Source of the DNA: Chara braunii
Taxonomy: Eukaryota > Streptophyta > Charophyceae > Charales > Characeae
DNA length: 54,661 nt
NCBI GenBank assembly: GCA_003427395.1
Contig: BFEA01000008.1
Coordinates: 7,584,860-7,639,520 of the forward strand
Direction: 5' to 3'
Each line of letters opens with the position of its first letter. Position 1 is the first letter of the stretch. A program made the position numbers and the translations under genes. Of the stretch, positions 8,921-20,984 are shown piece after piece. The notes below the pieces were generated by a model. The model was not told the origin of the DNA. It was given only the letters and a program-made list of their open reading frames with translations, and searched no databases.

Positions 8921-11730
8921 ATCATGGACGCGTGCCAACACATCAAGAAACAGGACCCAATGTTTGCGATTTTGGTCATAAGCCTTTTTTTTTCTAAGTA
9001 AGAACGTAATTAGGTTTGAGGTAATGAATCGAGCAATGCCACTGAAGATTCGCTGGAATGATAGTCTTGGGTCGATCAATGTACGTAGATGTAGTAGACG
9101 GGGGTAATCAGCTCGTGCACTTTCATGTGTATGCGGCATTGTGCCCGTTCGATAAGCGTGGCCAAGGCGATGGAGATGGATGTAGAGAGGGAGAAGAGGT
9201 GTAGACAAAAAGTGTTAGATGGCAAGGTTGGTGTTGAAGGTATGGAGTATGTGGGGCGTGACGTTACCGTGACCTGCTGGCACGGCAAGAAACAATCCTT
9301 TCGAAACGGCGTGAAAACTTGTTCACCAACTATCCTGGCGTTAGTGGGTACGGCACTCCCGACCTGTTGAAATACACATCCGAGTTGGAATTCATTTGTA
9401 AGCAGAAGACTAAAATTCGACAATTCTGAAGAACCTGCTGCCGGTCAGGTCGATGATGATATCTCGAGGATGTCGCGGTCGTTTAAAAAGGGAAGAAAGA
9501 AGAATAGTTCGAGGCCGTCGCACTTGTTTAGAAAATTGAGGACGAGAGAGAGAGAGAGAGAAATAATGGAAAGGAGTTTCAGAAAAAGGAGTTTTGTTGT
9601 ACAAAGAAAAATATAGGGGGCAAGGTATCATGTCTACATTCCTTCTTTTCCTTGTTTTGCTTTTTTCCGCCTTCGCGCTCTGATTTACAGTGTGACAATA
9701 TATAGGATAAAGCATATGACCGTAGAGACGAGGGCTGAACCTGCCTGTGATGCCCTTTTGAGTAAAGGGGACAGCATTCTCACATCGAGGTACAACGATC
9801 TCTGAGCTAGGAACAGGACTTCAAATCTCGATCTCGAGTCCAACGTTCTTTAAGCGAGGAACAGGTCAACTCTCGATCTCGAGTCCCTAGGTAGTTTTCG
9901 ATAAGGTCTTCAGAATCATTGCGGGCTTTTTGCCAGTGACGCATGCTTGCATGCTTGCTACTATGGTGTGCATACGGCGTCTAACCGCGGCATCGATAAT
10001 GTGCCCATCCTTCTGTCAAAATGCGTAATCGTGAATAGGGTTCAGAGAGGTTACTGTCTGTGTCACTAAGATCGCGGTGCACTGTTCTGCGTTTCCGCAT
10101 TGTGCACCTTGATAGCGACAGGGCATGCATAGATGGGGTCCTTTGAGGACGATACTACAATCTCTGGAGATCCACTTACATTTGTGTCTATAATGGGCAT
10201 GTTTTTTGTCAAGAGTGCCATAGCGTCGTTGCCTCCGAACCGCCGGAACGAGTCTATCACACACAATCTTTCCCGACTTGCTGAGCCTCAGCATTCGGAT
10301 TTTGATTGGGCCTGAAGTACTGTAATGAACGGTGCTCGTACTCCTGATCACTGGTATCCTTCTTCTACCATCGGGTTTGCTTGTTTCCTCAGCCAGACCC
10401 ATTAGTACTGTCGTGCGACGTTTTCTTCAGCTGTCATAGTCTGCGTACTCTCTGCCGCTATCTCCTCTGTTCTCATCCTGAATTGTGTCTTCCTGTTGAA
10501 TTCTCACAACTGCCTCGCCACCCTTTTGGAATCATTTCAAGCATGCTGGCCGTTCCGACCCCTTCGTAGCCCAGAAAAACCGATTCTAGTATCAGTGTGG
10601 CAGGATGGAGCAAGGATCAGACATTATTAGACTGATCAGAAGAGATATTCACTTGATCAAACCCTCTGAAGGCGGTAGAGGTATTACCCTCTGGAATTTT
10701 ATGTCTCATGTCGTAGAAGACAATATGTCATCCCGTTGTCTACTCTTCTCCGTCCTTATCTTAAACAGCGCATGGCTGTCTACGATGTCTGTTTCATCTG
10801 TGTATGCCATTCAACCTAGCCCTCTTTTGTGTAATCCGGTATAGGTACAGGAGAATTCACCTGCCTCCTTGCCGTACAACCAACCCCCCCCCCCCCCTCC
10901 TCCCCCCAAACCGGAAGATCTGTAGTAGGTTCCACTCTGAACGTAAGCCACCTCTGCAGCTTGTCCCTGCTCGAGGATGAGGAAACGAAGAAATAGAAAA
11001 TGAAAATACAGATCTGTTATCCTGGAAAGCTATGGAGTTCGATTCTTCTTCCCCTCGGCATCCCGTCTACTACTCTTTGGCAGCTCCACTCACACCTCCG
11101 TCTGAAAGAAGAGGAAACAAAGAAATAGAAAATGAAAACAGAACGGTGGAAGGGTCACAAGTTTTGACGAGTGCTCTCTAGCAGGTGTTCTGTACGCCGC
11201 CTGGGAGAATTTCTCCGCAACTTTGAAAAACATCTTGAACGTCCCTTCAGATGTTGTGCAATGTGTGAATTGAGAACGGAAAAAAGCATCCCTGAAAACC
11301 TTATTTGCAGGGGCCGAAATAACGCGAGACCTACTATAATTTCTCCGAAATCATGCCCCGATGTTGGGGGGGTGTTTCAGCTCTAATCCCCCCGGCCCGC
11401 TACACAGCAGGAGGCTTTGTGATGTAGTCGTCCTCCGTGATGAGAGAGTCTACCGTCGAGGCCTTAGGTGCCTTTGTGTTTTTAGGTGTGGGCAATCGAG
11501 GGTTGTGAGGTCCGGCAGTCACAGGATGGTAATCTGTCACGAGAATGGTTCAGGCAACTCCGGGTCAGGCTGTTCTGCAGAATGGCACGCGCTGCCCTCT
11601 GCTTGTGACTCTACCTAGTAGTACTAGCCATGGGATTGTGCCGATACGGCGAGTCTTGGTCGCTCGCCCATACCACTGTGCGTGTGGCCAAAGACAGGCT
11701 GGGAGTCCTCCGAGTACGACACATCCGTCA
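8921..11730. other. Non-coding stretch
   Basis: Nothing supportable as a gene. It contains a short GA run (9544-9562), a C-rich tract (10885-10910) and two similar 30-base pieces with GAAATAGAAAATGAAAA (near 10990 and 11124). Open frames of 60-130 codons on both strands overlap each other and show no family signature. Confidence 0.5.
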
Positions 11731-11822
11731 AAAGTTTTTTAATGATACGGATAGATAGAGGCCAGTTTTTAATGATACTGATAGATAGAGGCCAGTTTTT
11801 AATGATACTGATAGATAAAGGT
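11731..11822. repeat. 30-base tandem repeat, three units
   Basis: AGTTTTTAATGATACTGATA followed by GATAGAGGCC repeats three times (units ending about 11760, 11790 and 11820) with one G/T and one G/A change. Confidence 0.95.
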
Positions 11823-11966
11823 CAGCATGGGCTCTGGGAAAGGATGAGGGGAAAGGAAGACGATCACAATGGCGGGATGCTGAGTTTTTTTCTATTTCTT
11901 TTCCTTTTCTAGTAGCAAGGTGCTCAGAACCAATATGCTGTTTTTTTTCTGATTTGGAACATCCTA

Positions 11967-12077
11967 CTCACCTTCTTCCCCCGAACAGAACGCACCCCGA
12001 CAATCAACATATACAGGCGCCACGTTCCCGGTCTGCTGCAGCCGTAATGAGGTTGCGTTGTTTTGGGCAAAAGAGGG
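11967..12077. mobile_element. TA-flanked fold-back MITE, copy H (diverged)
   Basis: The left arm contains CTTCTTCCCCCGAACAGAACG and the right arm GGTTGCGTTGTTTTGGGCA with TA at 12078. It is recognisable as a diverged copy of the 105-bp family from the left end and the CAGCCGTAATGAGGTTGCG right-arm core. The two ends are less well matched than in copies A, B, E and F. Confidence 0.5.
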
Positions 12078-14544
12078 TACGGCAGTATATTGCGAGACAT
12101 CCGCTAAAAGTTGAACGACAAAAAGAAAGATCTCACCGTTGCCCCCGCGCGAAGATGATGGATAACAAGGAGACGAGAAATCTTGAAGCTGGGGTGGTGC
12201 GGGTGTGTAGCGGTAGAGTGTCGATGCGCTGGTTTTGGTAGCAACGTGCTTAGACTCCTATGCGTTCCCTCGTGAATGCGAGCATCACGTAGACGCAGGC
12301 GTAAACGGACGAAATTCCGGCCAACAGATGACATTATGGTGAACGTAAAATGCCCTTGTTCAAATTCCGAATGGACAAGTATCAGATACAGGTCCGGGAT
12401 GGAGTTTTGTGTACTGGATGGAGCGAGAACCATGGCTGATGCTCGACTCATATGACGTTATGTTTCAGCGGATGGTTGCCGTAACCAGACCCTCGCGTGT
12501 ACATTCATTCTTCCCCCTCACCACAAGTCGAGTTTTAAGGAGCATAGGGTGGTCTGTGTGAGCACTCCCCACTCAGTCTGCAGAAATGTGGGTGGGCATG
12601 CGGCCTGTCAAGTAGCTTGTGTTGTTTTGGGGGGGAAGGGGTGAATTGTATATGTCCCCCACGTAAATAAACTGCTGGTGAAATTACAGGACTGAGTTGG
12701 ACCCAAGTTGGTACCGACAAAATTACAGTTATACCCCACTACAGGAGTGCACAAATTATGGATGTACCCAGGCAAAATTACGGGTATATTGGGACTGAGG
12801 TGGACTAGCCAAATCATTCATATACGCTACTACCGGATGGCTGAAATCATGCTCATACCCAGCAGCAGCCGTTGAGTCACGATGTCCTCGTGGTGGGCAT
12901 GGGCAGAATTTTGCGGTCCGCCATCCAAGCCGTGCCCCGGGCTGTGGTTACACCTGCAAATTTGCCAGGCTGTTCGATGGCATGGGCATAATTTCGTTGT
13001 GCGAAACCGAGGGCTTTGGGACTGGGTATGTCTAGTTGGACGGGGGTCCGGGTATAGATGCAAGTTGGCCGCTGAGATTGGATATAGCGGGTATTCCCGT
13101 CTTTAACTTGGGTACAGATGCAATGTTTTGCCCTTTTTGTTTTCTACAAGAAGACTCGGGTCATTTGATTATCTACGCCAAAAGAGAGGCAGGGAATCCT
13201 CAACAAGCAACCCGGAGGAAATGAGAACGTGTAATCATGCGACCTCTGCCCCAGCTTAGGAGTAGCTATCGGGGTGAAATCCAGAACCCACGCAGCACTT
13301 TCTGCACGTTCCACGACTTCTCCATTCACCATGCATGAGCAGCTGGGTGTTGAGGTCCGAGAATTGCCCATCAATTTGAAAGAGTTCTCAGGCAGGGTGG
13401 GGGGTGGGGGGATAGAAGTGCCTATCAGTACGGGGCGAACAATGCACCCAAGGTCCCACGACAACCAACCGTAGCACATGAAAAAATCGCCCGTCATGGT
13501 TGTTTGTGTTGGGACCATTGGGGGACCATTATTGCCGGTGTTGAGAGCCGGCAAGGCCGTCGACGTCTCTGCAACTCTGAGTGGCAGGAGTGCTCACACA
13601 TCTCTCTGCTCATTATTAAAAGTGCATTAACTCCCCGCTGGAAAGCAGAGGGTGGGGCGCGCATGTAACCCCGGGGCCAAGTCCCACTAGCAGCGTTGAG
13701 CTATCTCAACGCCCGAATTTGGACCCAAAGCGTACTCCATTTCAAGATATCTAGCACTAACCCTGTGTGGTAAATCCCCTTGAAATGGAGCAACTAATGC
13801 TGGCAGGCCTAATGATGTATAGGGGGATCTGGGTGCCGGATATAAAATTACAGAATTTTTTTCTCTGTTAAAAGGGATGCTGGACCCGGTTCCTAGCAGC
13901 AGGTGACGCTCCCCATCGATAGATAGAGCCTCTCCGACAGTACTAGAGAGGTGTCTGCTCCTATCAGCCCCACTAGTACTTGTCTGAGCTGTTTGAAAAA
14001 CAAAACAAAACAAAAACCTGGGAATTGCAAACAATTTTCTCCAGCCGTTTTATGGGTATATATGCAAGTTGACGCTGGGACTGGTCATAGCCGGTATTCC
14101 CATCTTTAGGTGGGGTGCAGATGCAATTTCCTGCCCCTCCGCGCCCCGATTTTTTTTTTTTTGACATAAACGCCCACCACACTTTAGCGCGAGAGGTCCT
14201 GGTTTGTATTCATCCGCAGACGGACAACATGGGCAGTTGGGAAGGAACGAGGTCGTAGGCTGGTGGGCAGCTCCAAGAATCACCGAGACGTCATCTGCTG
14301 GCCAAGGCTCAAGAAAAGAGGAAATATGTGATGATGGAGGCGATCCAGACTGGTGATTAGACCAATCCGGACAACAGCAAGGACCAGGTACATATGGGTA
14401 TGGCTTGGGAGGAGGTAAGATGGCAGAGATCAATTGACTCGCTGCGCGCCGATGAGAAGGTACAGCAGAAATTAATGGACTTGCTGTTCGGTGGACTTCT
14501 GTTCGACCTTGGTAGGCGGAGACTGCGTGCGTCAGGTGGAACTG
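12078..14544. other. Non-coding stretch with two dispersed repeat copies
   Basis: No gene supported. A repeat of about 84 bases occurs at 13053-13136 and 14054-14137 in the same orientation, 1001 bases apart. Both contain ATGCAAGTTG, GCGGGTATTCCC or GCCGGTATTCCC, and CAGATGCAAT. Equal orientation and spacing could mean decayed long terminal repeats or a duplication. I saw no primer-binding site or polymerase frame between them. Confidence 0.45.
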
Positions 14545-14696
14545 CCGTCACACCATGGGAATTTCTTTTGCTCGAAATCGTCTCTATGATAAACCAACGA
14601 CTTTGGTACGTTACGCATGTCAAGTGCGCAGCATGTTTTTCGCATCGTTGATCGGAGTAGGCTATCAGGGTTGAATTAGTGACTGCGGTGAAGTCG
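14545..14696 (+). pseudogene. Mitochondrial SSU rRNA fragment, 3' minor domain (NUMT piece 1)
   Basis: CCGTCACACCATGGGAATTT, TTTTGCTCGAAATCGT and TGACTGCGGTGAAGTCG match the conserved 3' part of bacterial-type small-subunit rRNA (around E. coli 1400-1500) in the plus orientation. The flavour is plant mitochondrial. The piece stops at the GAAGTCG element before the usual TAACAAGG. It is a nuclear insert, not a working rRNA gene. Recognition is from memory of the conserved blocks. Confidence 0.75.
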
Positions 14697-14697
14697 A

Positions 14698-14712
14698 GTA
14701 CATATTCACTGT

Positions 14713-14752
<40 letters not shown>

Positions 14753-14800
14753 TTCTCGATTTGCAGAGAACAATCGGAACTGAGGCAATGTCAGGATTAG
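14698..14800 (-). pseudogene. Mitochondrial SSU rRNA fragment, inverted (NUMT piece 2)
   Basis: Read on the minus strand this gives CTCAGTTCCGATTGTTCTC, GAAGTTGGAATCGCTAGTAA, TCGCGGATCAGCATGCC and GTGAATATGT, the segment just 5' of piece 1 in the rRNA (around E. coli 1280-1390). The TTCTCTGCAAATCGAGAACA hairpin variant is that of plant mitochondria. It joins piece 1 head to head, so the copy is inverted relative to it. Confidence 0.8.
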
Positions 14801-15544
14801 CACGAGAGTAGTGCTGCCATTTTCTCAACTCCAAGAAGACATTCTCGTCATATCTATGCGAAAGAAATGGCCACTTTTGAACGCGTGTGGTCATGTGTGA
14901 TTGGGATTTAAACCACCAGGGCCGTTTCCAGCCTTTTTAAATCGGGATTTGCACCTTGTCCTATCGGACTGAAATGGCTGGCGACATCAGGCGAAGGATA
15001 AAGTCATTTACTTAAGGGTAGGTAAAAATATATATATAAATATGTATATAAATATATAACTTTTAGGTTTAAAATCTTTTCATTCTTTATCATTTTTTTT
15101 TTCTTGAAATTGGAGACTACCGACAGTAATCAAATACAATGGTTGTTTTTATTTTGTTCACCTAAACAGTAAGTTGTTTTTCTTATCTTCTAAGTATGTA
15201 TTTTAATTTGTTTTTTTTTTTACTTGAGGATTTTGTTTTTTTGGGCCGGCAGAATTCCTTGAAACTTGGCAGAAGGGTTTTCGTGCACAACGTATTCCTT
15301 GGCATGGTGCCCCGGGAGCAACACTTTGGGGGAGAATGGTTCAATCTATACCTGGTACGAGGGATTGTGTGCAACTCTGTCACATAGATGTGATCTGGCC
15401 CTGCTGGAAAGGAAGTGTGCTCCCTATGGTGAATGTTCTGTTGTGGAACTACTGTGTCCTATATACTCCTGTTTACTGAAAATAGCCAGAATCGCCCCCT
15501 TGTGTGCATTTCCATCACCATTGTAGTGGTGTACAAGGTGGACG

Positions 15545-15596
<52 letters not shown>

Positions 15597-15939
15597 CAAG
15601 CAACTGTCACTCCGTCCACTCCTTGGAGTCACTCAGAGAAACTCTCCTTTTCGATCTTTACCTTGTTCAGTCTTGGGTCTGCATAAAATGTCCCTTAGCT
15701 TACCTCTTGCAAGTGTAGGCTCTCCAAGGAGTAATCAGGCCTCTGAGCAATAAGGTTAGTGGGCAGTATCAAGAAAGTGGCATACGACGCAGTTGGATCC
15801 TCCATTTTGGATCTCAAGCAAAATGCATTGAGGTCCTCCACCAGAAACAACGGACCTTGCAACAGTGTACAGTGTCTCGCCACACGACAGATGACACAGT
15901 GTTCAAAATGGAGTAAAAGAAACAGATGATTATGCCTTC
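14801..15939. other. Non-coding stretch with TC/CA microsatellite
   Basis: AT-rich DNA at 15020-15240, then a compound (TC)n(AC)n tract at 15545-15590. No gene supported. Sequence from about 15700 on may be the upstream part of the retroelement remnant that follows. Confidence 0.5.
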
Positions 15940-16290
15940 GTGCTGATTCCACAGGATTGGACACCAAGGGAGGAGGGTACTCCACATGATTCCAGCACTT
16001 CCCAGCACTCGCTCATTTCATGTATAGAACAACGTTTGCAGTTCGTTGGCTCTAACACTCACCTCTATACCTTTGATAACCCTTTGGCCAGTCAGGTGGC
16101 CAGTATTCCTATGGGCACTAATGTCGGACAGAAAATTGCCAACGTCACACTCTAAGGCACACAGTTCAACGATGAAGTTATGTGCGCTGCTCAAGCATAT
16201 GCATTTATTTACATATTAGTTCATCGATGACATCCTATCTCTGATCAAAACTCCACCCACTCCTACTCGCTATGCTCATAATCACGTCTC
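15940..16290 (+). pseudogene. Reverse-transcriptase remnant with motifs B and C
   Basis: One frame reads HLYTFDNPLASQVASIPMGTN then QKIANVTL and a stop at 16153. In the frame one base on, FIDDILSLIKTP follows at 16220-16255. Together they look like RT motif B (IPMGTN...A) and the catalytic motif C (F/Y-x-DD), in the correct order and spacing, of the kind seen in Penelope-like and related RTs. A stop and a frameshift separate them, so the gene is dead. Family placement is tentative. The rest of the polymerase was not found. Confidence 0.45.
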
Positions 16291-16442
16291 TTCCTCGACT
16301 CAAAAATCTTGGTTTTGGGGACTCGGAGTCGTTTCGCATTGCTATGTCTGGTAAGGTTGATGCTACATCATTGCCATGCGCTATTCCAGTTCGTCCTCCA
16401 ATATTGCAGCACGTCGGCCTGCATGTGTGCTCACGGGATTAA

Positions 16443-16667
16443 TTGATAATGTTTGAGCATATTTATAACAAGACTACTGATTTCAAAGCTTCAGTGGCTT
16501 TAGTGGCTTCCATGACACGAGGTATGCTTGTAACTAGAGGCCGCTTTATCTTCAAAATAGTCCATAAAGCTATGCAGCTCATACTGGAGATGATCTACGA
16601 AGAGAAATTTATTGATTGCAGTCATGCTTTTCAGCCTGGTAGAGGCTCCGCCGGGTTATTCTCCTAG
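16443..16667 (+). pseudogene. Possible group-II-type reverse-transcriptase fragment
   Basis: A 74-codon frame contains IVHKAMQLILEMIYEEKFID followed by CSHAFQPGRG. It resembles the RT block of group II intron maturases (consensus like VQ.A..L.LEPIYE..F...S.GFRPGR). The match stops abruptly after GRG, and the frame ends at 16667. It could be a piece of organellar intron DNA, given the mitochondrial rRNA piece 1.7 kb upstream, or part of a nuclear retroelement. Not functional at this length. Confidence 0.4.
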
Positions 16668-17652
16668 TATCCTCGCCAGAGGTTGGATGACATGTATGCG
16701 TCTCATCATTGGCTGCCTACTCATGTACTGGTTTTGCCACAAGGTGCGCTTGTGACTTCGTCACACCTCTGCCGAATGCTAATTCTTAGCACATCATGTA
16801 GTATAGATCCTCCACACAACCACACACAAAGAGTCGCCTTCCATTCCTAAATGCTGATTTTAGTACAAGGAATATCAACCCTCCACCTAACTACATGAAG
16901 TGAGCCCTCCCTCCCCTACTATCACTATCGGAGCGATAACTATTAAATTGGATACTGCAACCAATCAGCCATAGTAGACAACATAAATGTTGCCAGAGTC
17001 GCTGCAGGGGATGATAGTTTGCATCCTCGACAACCATCACTGACTCCTTCACCTGCACCTACTCGATCATCAGTCCCTCACTCCATCTTTTTTTTTTTTT
17101 TTTTTTTTTTTTGCGTCCTTCTCCTACTCCTCCTAACATTCATGCCCCTCGATGCCATCCTCGTCCTTAACCGATTCATGGTCTAATTGGTCGTTGCAGA
17201 GGCCTCTTCAACAGAGACGTTCCCCATCTCCCCCAAACACTTGTTTTTTTTTGTATAACTAATGATGTTACTAATCTATATTTTTCTCTCAATCTATCTA
17301 CACTTATCATCCAGCATTCATCTCATGTATCTCATCCTGTCGCTACTCTATGTATAGTACAGGGGAACACCAACCAAATATGGAACTCACCACAACAGCG
17401 GCACGGGAGCAAGGCTTGCATCAACCCCTCATCACAATGATGCTGGGTGATCGGGCATTGCCGACGAGGGGAACCGGCAATGCTAGTGCCAAGCATCTTT
17501 GCCCAAACGCTTCCTTAACAGTGGCCTCGTTTATGTATGGACAATGTGATCATCGCGTCCCCATCAGGGATTGGAGATTGAATGTGATGCCATGCTCATA
17601 ATTTTTTATTTTTTATTTTATTTTATAAACGAATCTCGAGGCAGGAGCCCAC
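16668..17652. other. Non-coding stretch
   Basis: No gene supported. It includes a T run at 17090-17112 and AT-rich DNA. The sequence ATAGTACAGGGGAACACCAACCAA (17353 area) occurs again, inverted, near 20905-20930 (TTGGTTGATGTTCCCCCGTACTAT), so another dispersed repeat has its end here. Confidence 0.45.
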
Positions 17653-17850
17653 TTAAACCACCAGTACTTGGCCCAACTATCGCCCACGGCGCTGCCCCGT
17701 TAACGTGTCGCGCTGGGTACCAGACCACAGATGGTTGGAAGCGTCAGCCAAAAACAAATTGAAACGGTACCTCGGCGCTGTGGTAAAAATTGGCGCACAA
17801 GGGCATTCCAAACTCGACATCGATAGTTGGTCAAAGTTCTGATGGTTTAA
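17653..17850. mobile_element. TTAA-ended inverted-repeat MITE, copy 2
   Basis: The left end TTAAACCACCAGTACTTGG (17653) is matched by the inverted right end AGTTCTGATGGTTTAA (to 17850). TTAA is present at both edges. Next to the left end, GGCCCAACTATCGCCCA matches the corresponding part of copy 1 (inverted at about 523-545), so the two share more than the termini. Confidence 0.6.
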
Positions 17851-17977
17851 GGTGGTGATAACAGCATCCCCCTTAATTGCTCCGTGTGAGGAAGACTCTA
17901 TCTATTGGTGGGTAAAAACACCTGCTGGAGAGTGGTGTTAGCATCCTTGCAATTAATAATATTAAGGAAATCAACAA

Positions 17978-18345
17978 TTTGATTGAGCATTGCTAAGATG
18001 TATGCACCTATAGTACTACGAATTGTAAAGGAACCACTAGATTGTCTGGACACTGCTGAGATGTGTGCCTGTATAGTCCCGTGGATGCTACCCTGCGTAT
18101 TTGTCTCCATGTCTCCCCACCCCTGTAGGCCCTGCATCCCTATGATTGACAACATTGGGGAAACTAGTTTTATGTTTGAGCACTGTTAAGGTGAATGCAT
18201 CTATAGTTCTGTTGATAGTATAAGAAATCACTAGATTGTCCAAGCACTGTTGAGCTGTGTGAATCAACTGTCAAAGAATGGTCCGCAAGATTGTATCAGC
18301 ACTGTCGAGTTGTGTGCATCTACAATCCTGTAGATGCTCGCCTGT
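17978..18345. repeat. Degenerate tandem repeat around GATTGTCTGAGCACTG
   Basis: Five diverged units begin near 17981, 18040, 18172, 18234 and 18289. They share GATTGTNNNAGCACTGTTGAG, TGTGTGCATCTATAG and CCTGTNGATGCT-like parts. The unit is about 55-60 bases, with extra sequence between units 2 and 3. Confidence 0.8.
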
Positions 18346-18765
18346 AGCTTTGACCCTGGGTCTTCCACCCTGTCCTAAACCCAGTGGAACTCAAATGTTT
18401 TTTCCCCCTACCGTATAGCCTGAAAGTATTTTGATGTACTACTCCTATAGTCAATCCTTCCATGCACCCGCTTATCGTGCATCCCAAGAACATCGACCTT
18501 TGCTTCGCTTACATATCTTGGTCGCGGCTCCTCCATTGCATAAGCTTCACTTAGTCCCGCATCAGACGGGATTGCCTTTTGTCGCTCTCACCAACCCTGA
18601 TTAAGTCTCTCCATCACCCTAATTAGTCTTGTTGCTTCCTCACACCGCTCTCTATTTTTCAATGTTTGGAAGGTTTGCATGTCGTTTACAGTCTGGAAAG
18701 CTTACCGCTGCCGTTATTTGTGAGTCTCGTTGCTTGATCAGGCTTGTCCGCAACGATTGAGTATG
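18346..18765. other. Non-coding stretch
   Basis: No gene or clear repeat seen. Confidence 0.5.
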
Positions 18766-19085
18766 GGTGACTGCAGGAGTAAAGGGGAGGGAGGGGGGAG
18801 GGGGGACACAGGGGAAGGATCCCCTGAAAGTGGGAGAGGGGGGAAGGGTGTTACAAGGGGGGGTTCCCCAGCAATGGGGGGTTCTGAGTGACATTTCCCC
18901 TAGATTGGGGTATGGTCATTGGTGGGCAGACGAGAGAGAGGGGTTTGGGGAAGGGTCGGGTAAGTGGTGGTAGGGATGAGGGACAGAGAGGGGAGTGGGC
19001 TGTTTGTAGTGGGGGCTGTGTTGGGGACTGGGGTGGAAACCTCTTTGATGATGATGGTTTTGAACAGGAGGGGTTAGTTTTGTAG
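18766..19085 (+). repeat. G-rich tract with many GGGG runs
   Basis: About 300 bases strongly G over C on the plus strand, with more than fifteen runs of three or more G, several as closely spaced as GGGAGGGGGGGAGG. Quadruplex formation on the plus strand is possible. The opposite strand is C-rich and gives long but meaningless proline-rich frames. Confidence 0.75.
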
Positions 19086-20175
19086 TGGAGACCTTTCATT
19101 TTCACGGAGTGGGAGTATTGTATTTTAAGAAAAAAGTAATTAGCTCGTAGTCATAATTTCAATTTAAAATTCAGTTCATGCGTCCCTTCAATACAAAACA
19201 TCTCCATCGGACCCTTAAACTAAGTCTTATACATTCAACACACTTGGAACAACGTTCCTGAAATTGTGACTAAAGCGCATTTTCAAGCTAAAACTGTGAC
19301 AACACAGTCCTTTGAGATTGGGTCGAGTTGTGTCGAGGATAAGCTTGGCTTGACTGTCTGACTCATTCCAAAGGCTGCAACATATGATGTAAGCCTGAGG
19401 GACGTTGGTTCATTTCCCAACCTATAAACCAGCATTATGTTTCCCGACCATGAGGAAAAACAGTAAATTAGGTCACCATCAGATGAACTTTTGATGAAAC
19501 GGACCACTTCATTTTTGCAACTTTTTTTGATCCAACTTAATCGAAAGAAGATTGAACTGGCGTTGCTGCCACTTCGTGGCCTTTGACATGTAAGAGTCAT
19601 ACAAAAGTCGATTGTTACGGTATTTCTTAATGTGAAAAAAAACACCTAAATACGAAAAAACAAATATGTAAAGTATACCTACATTTTAATATGATAGTAC
19701 GATACCATAAATGTAATGATTGAAGTCATTATAAAGCTGAATAAATTAGCACTACTTTGTAGAATAGGCTCATTTGTCTCTGTTCGACTTGTAGGTCTCA
19801 CAGTGAGGTATGTTTTGACCATTACGCTCTACAGTTGCGCAAAGCGCTAGCTATAACCTACCTTCGTGCGCCTTCGTTACTCTTTAGGCAATTGTGTTAA
19901 TCTAATCCGCGCTTGGAAATTAAAATTGATAGGGAAAGTACCAGATGCAATCGTAAGCTTGTATCATAAAAGTGCCTCAGCAGTATGATGGTATCATAAA
20001 GTCCCCCACCCTGAAAAAAAAAGGTAAAGCTGTTTCAATTTTTTGTAGACTCGTTTGGGTGGAACATAGGTTGTCGTGGTGACTGTTTTAAACATGCATA
20101 TACACACATAAGCACGCAAACACAAACATAAAAACACATATTTATTTATTTACTGATTTACTATTTTTTTTATTT
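19086..20175. other. AT-rich non-coding stretch
   Basis: No gene supported. A 120-codon minus-strand frame (19283-19645) has no recognisable domain. TATTTATT-type runs are frequent at 20090-20175. Confidence 0.5.
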
Positions 20176-20219
20176 ATGGATTATGTTTGTTTTTTTTCTT
20201 TTTATTTTCTTGGGATTTT

Positions 20220-20340
20220 TTTTTTTTTTTCTATTATAAAACTATGGTATATTCTTCTCTTATATCTCTCATCATCTTTCAAATTCTTTCAATTCACCTT
20301 CACTACCTACCTACCACTACTCCTAAGGCTTATACAGGGC
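20220..20340 (-). mobile_element. Poly(A)-tailed dispersed repeat, minus-strand copy
   Basis: Read on the minus strand: (GGTA)n, GTGAAGGTGAATTGAAAGAA, TTTGAAAGATGATGAGAGAT, AAGAGAAGAATA, then a run of A. A second copy in plus orientation lies at 40649-40800 with the same order and the same A-rich end. This layout fits the 3' end of a poly(A)-tailed retroelement (SINE or LINE). Confidence 0.7.
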
Positions 20341-20984
20341 CCCCCTGCAAACATAGCTTTGTTGTCTCCCTCCAACCATTAGAGGGGATGCATCTTGCCA
20401 CCCGCCCCAACCATGGTGGTCAAGGATGGGGTGGGGCCCCCGGTGGGGTTCCGGCTAACGCAAGGACCGAGCATTTTATCAGTGGTTGCGCCTCCCTTTT
20501 CATCGCCCCCCACCCCCCAACCGAATAACAACAGTGTCTAGGGCAACACTCTGGCTAATACGGGTGTGAGTGTGAGTGTGAGTGCCTTGTGTGTGTTGTG
20601 TGTGAAAGGATTATGTATTCTGTTAGATGATCAATATTAATGATTTTTTTATGGCTTTGGCCTTGAGGCTGTAGGGGGGTAACTCATTTTTTTATCGGAC
20701 CTAAGATGATATAGGCGGGTTGGGGGGGGAGGTAGGGGGAGGTGTAGTGGCTGGCCATTGCTCGGCGCTAGCACCGTTGATTTCCCTGATCAGCAATGCC
20801 TGCCCACCCTCCATCAGCGTGATGAGGGACTGATACAACCTTGCTTTTGCACCATTGCTGTGGTGCCAACCGACCTCGTGGGCTAGGGAGAGATCTGGGT
20901 TGGTTGATGTTCCCCCGTACTATACATAGACTAGCGAGAGGATGAGATAGATGAGTACTGGCAAGAAACTGAGATAGATGAGAA

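Noticed and set aside
10016-10402. 128-codon minus-strand frame
   Set aside because: Several overlapping frames of similar length occur here. No RT, protease or gag motif could be read.
13053-14137. LTR retrotransposon bounded by the two 84-base copies
   Set aside because: No TG...CA ends, primer-binding site, polypurine tract or polymerase frame could be seen between them.
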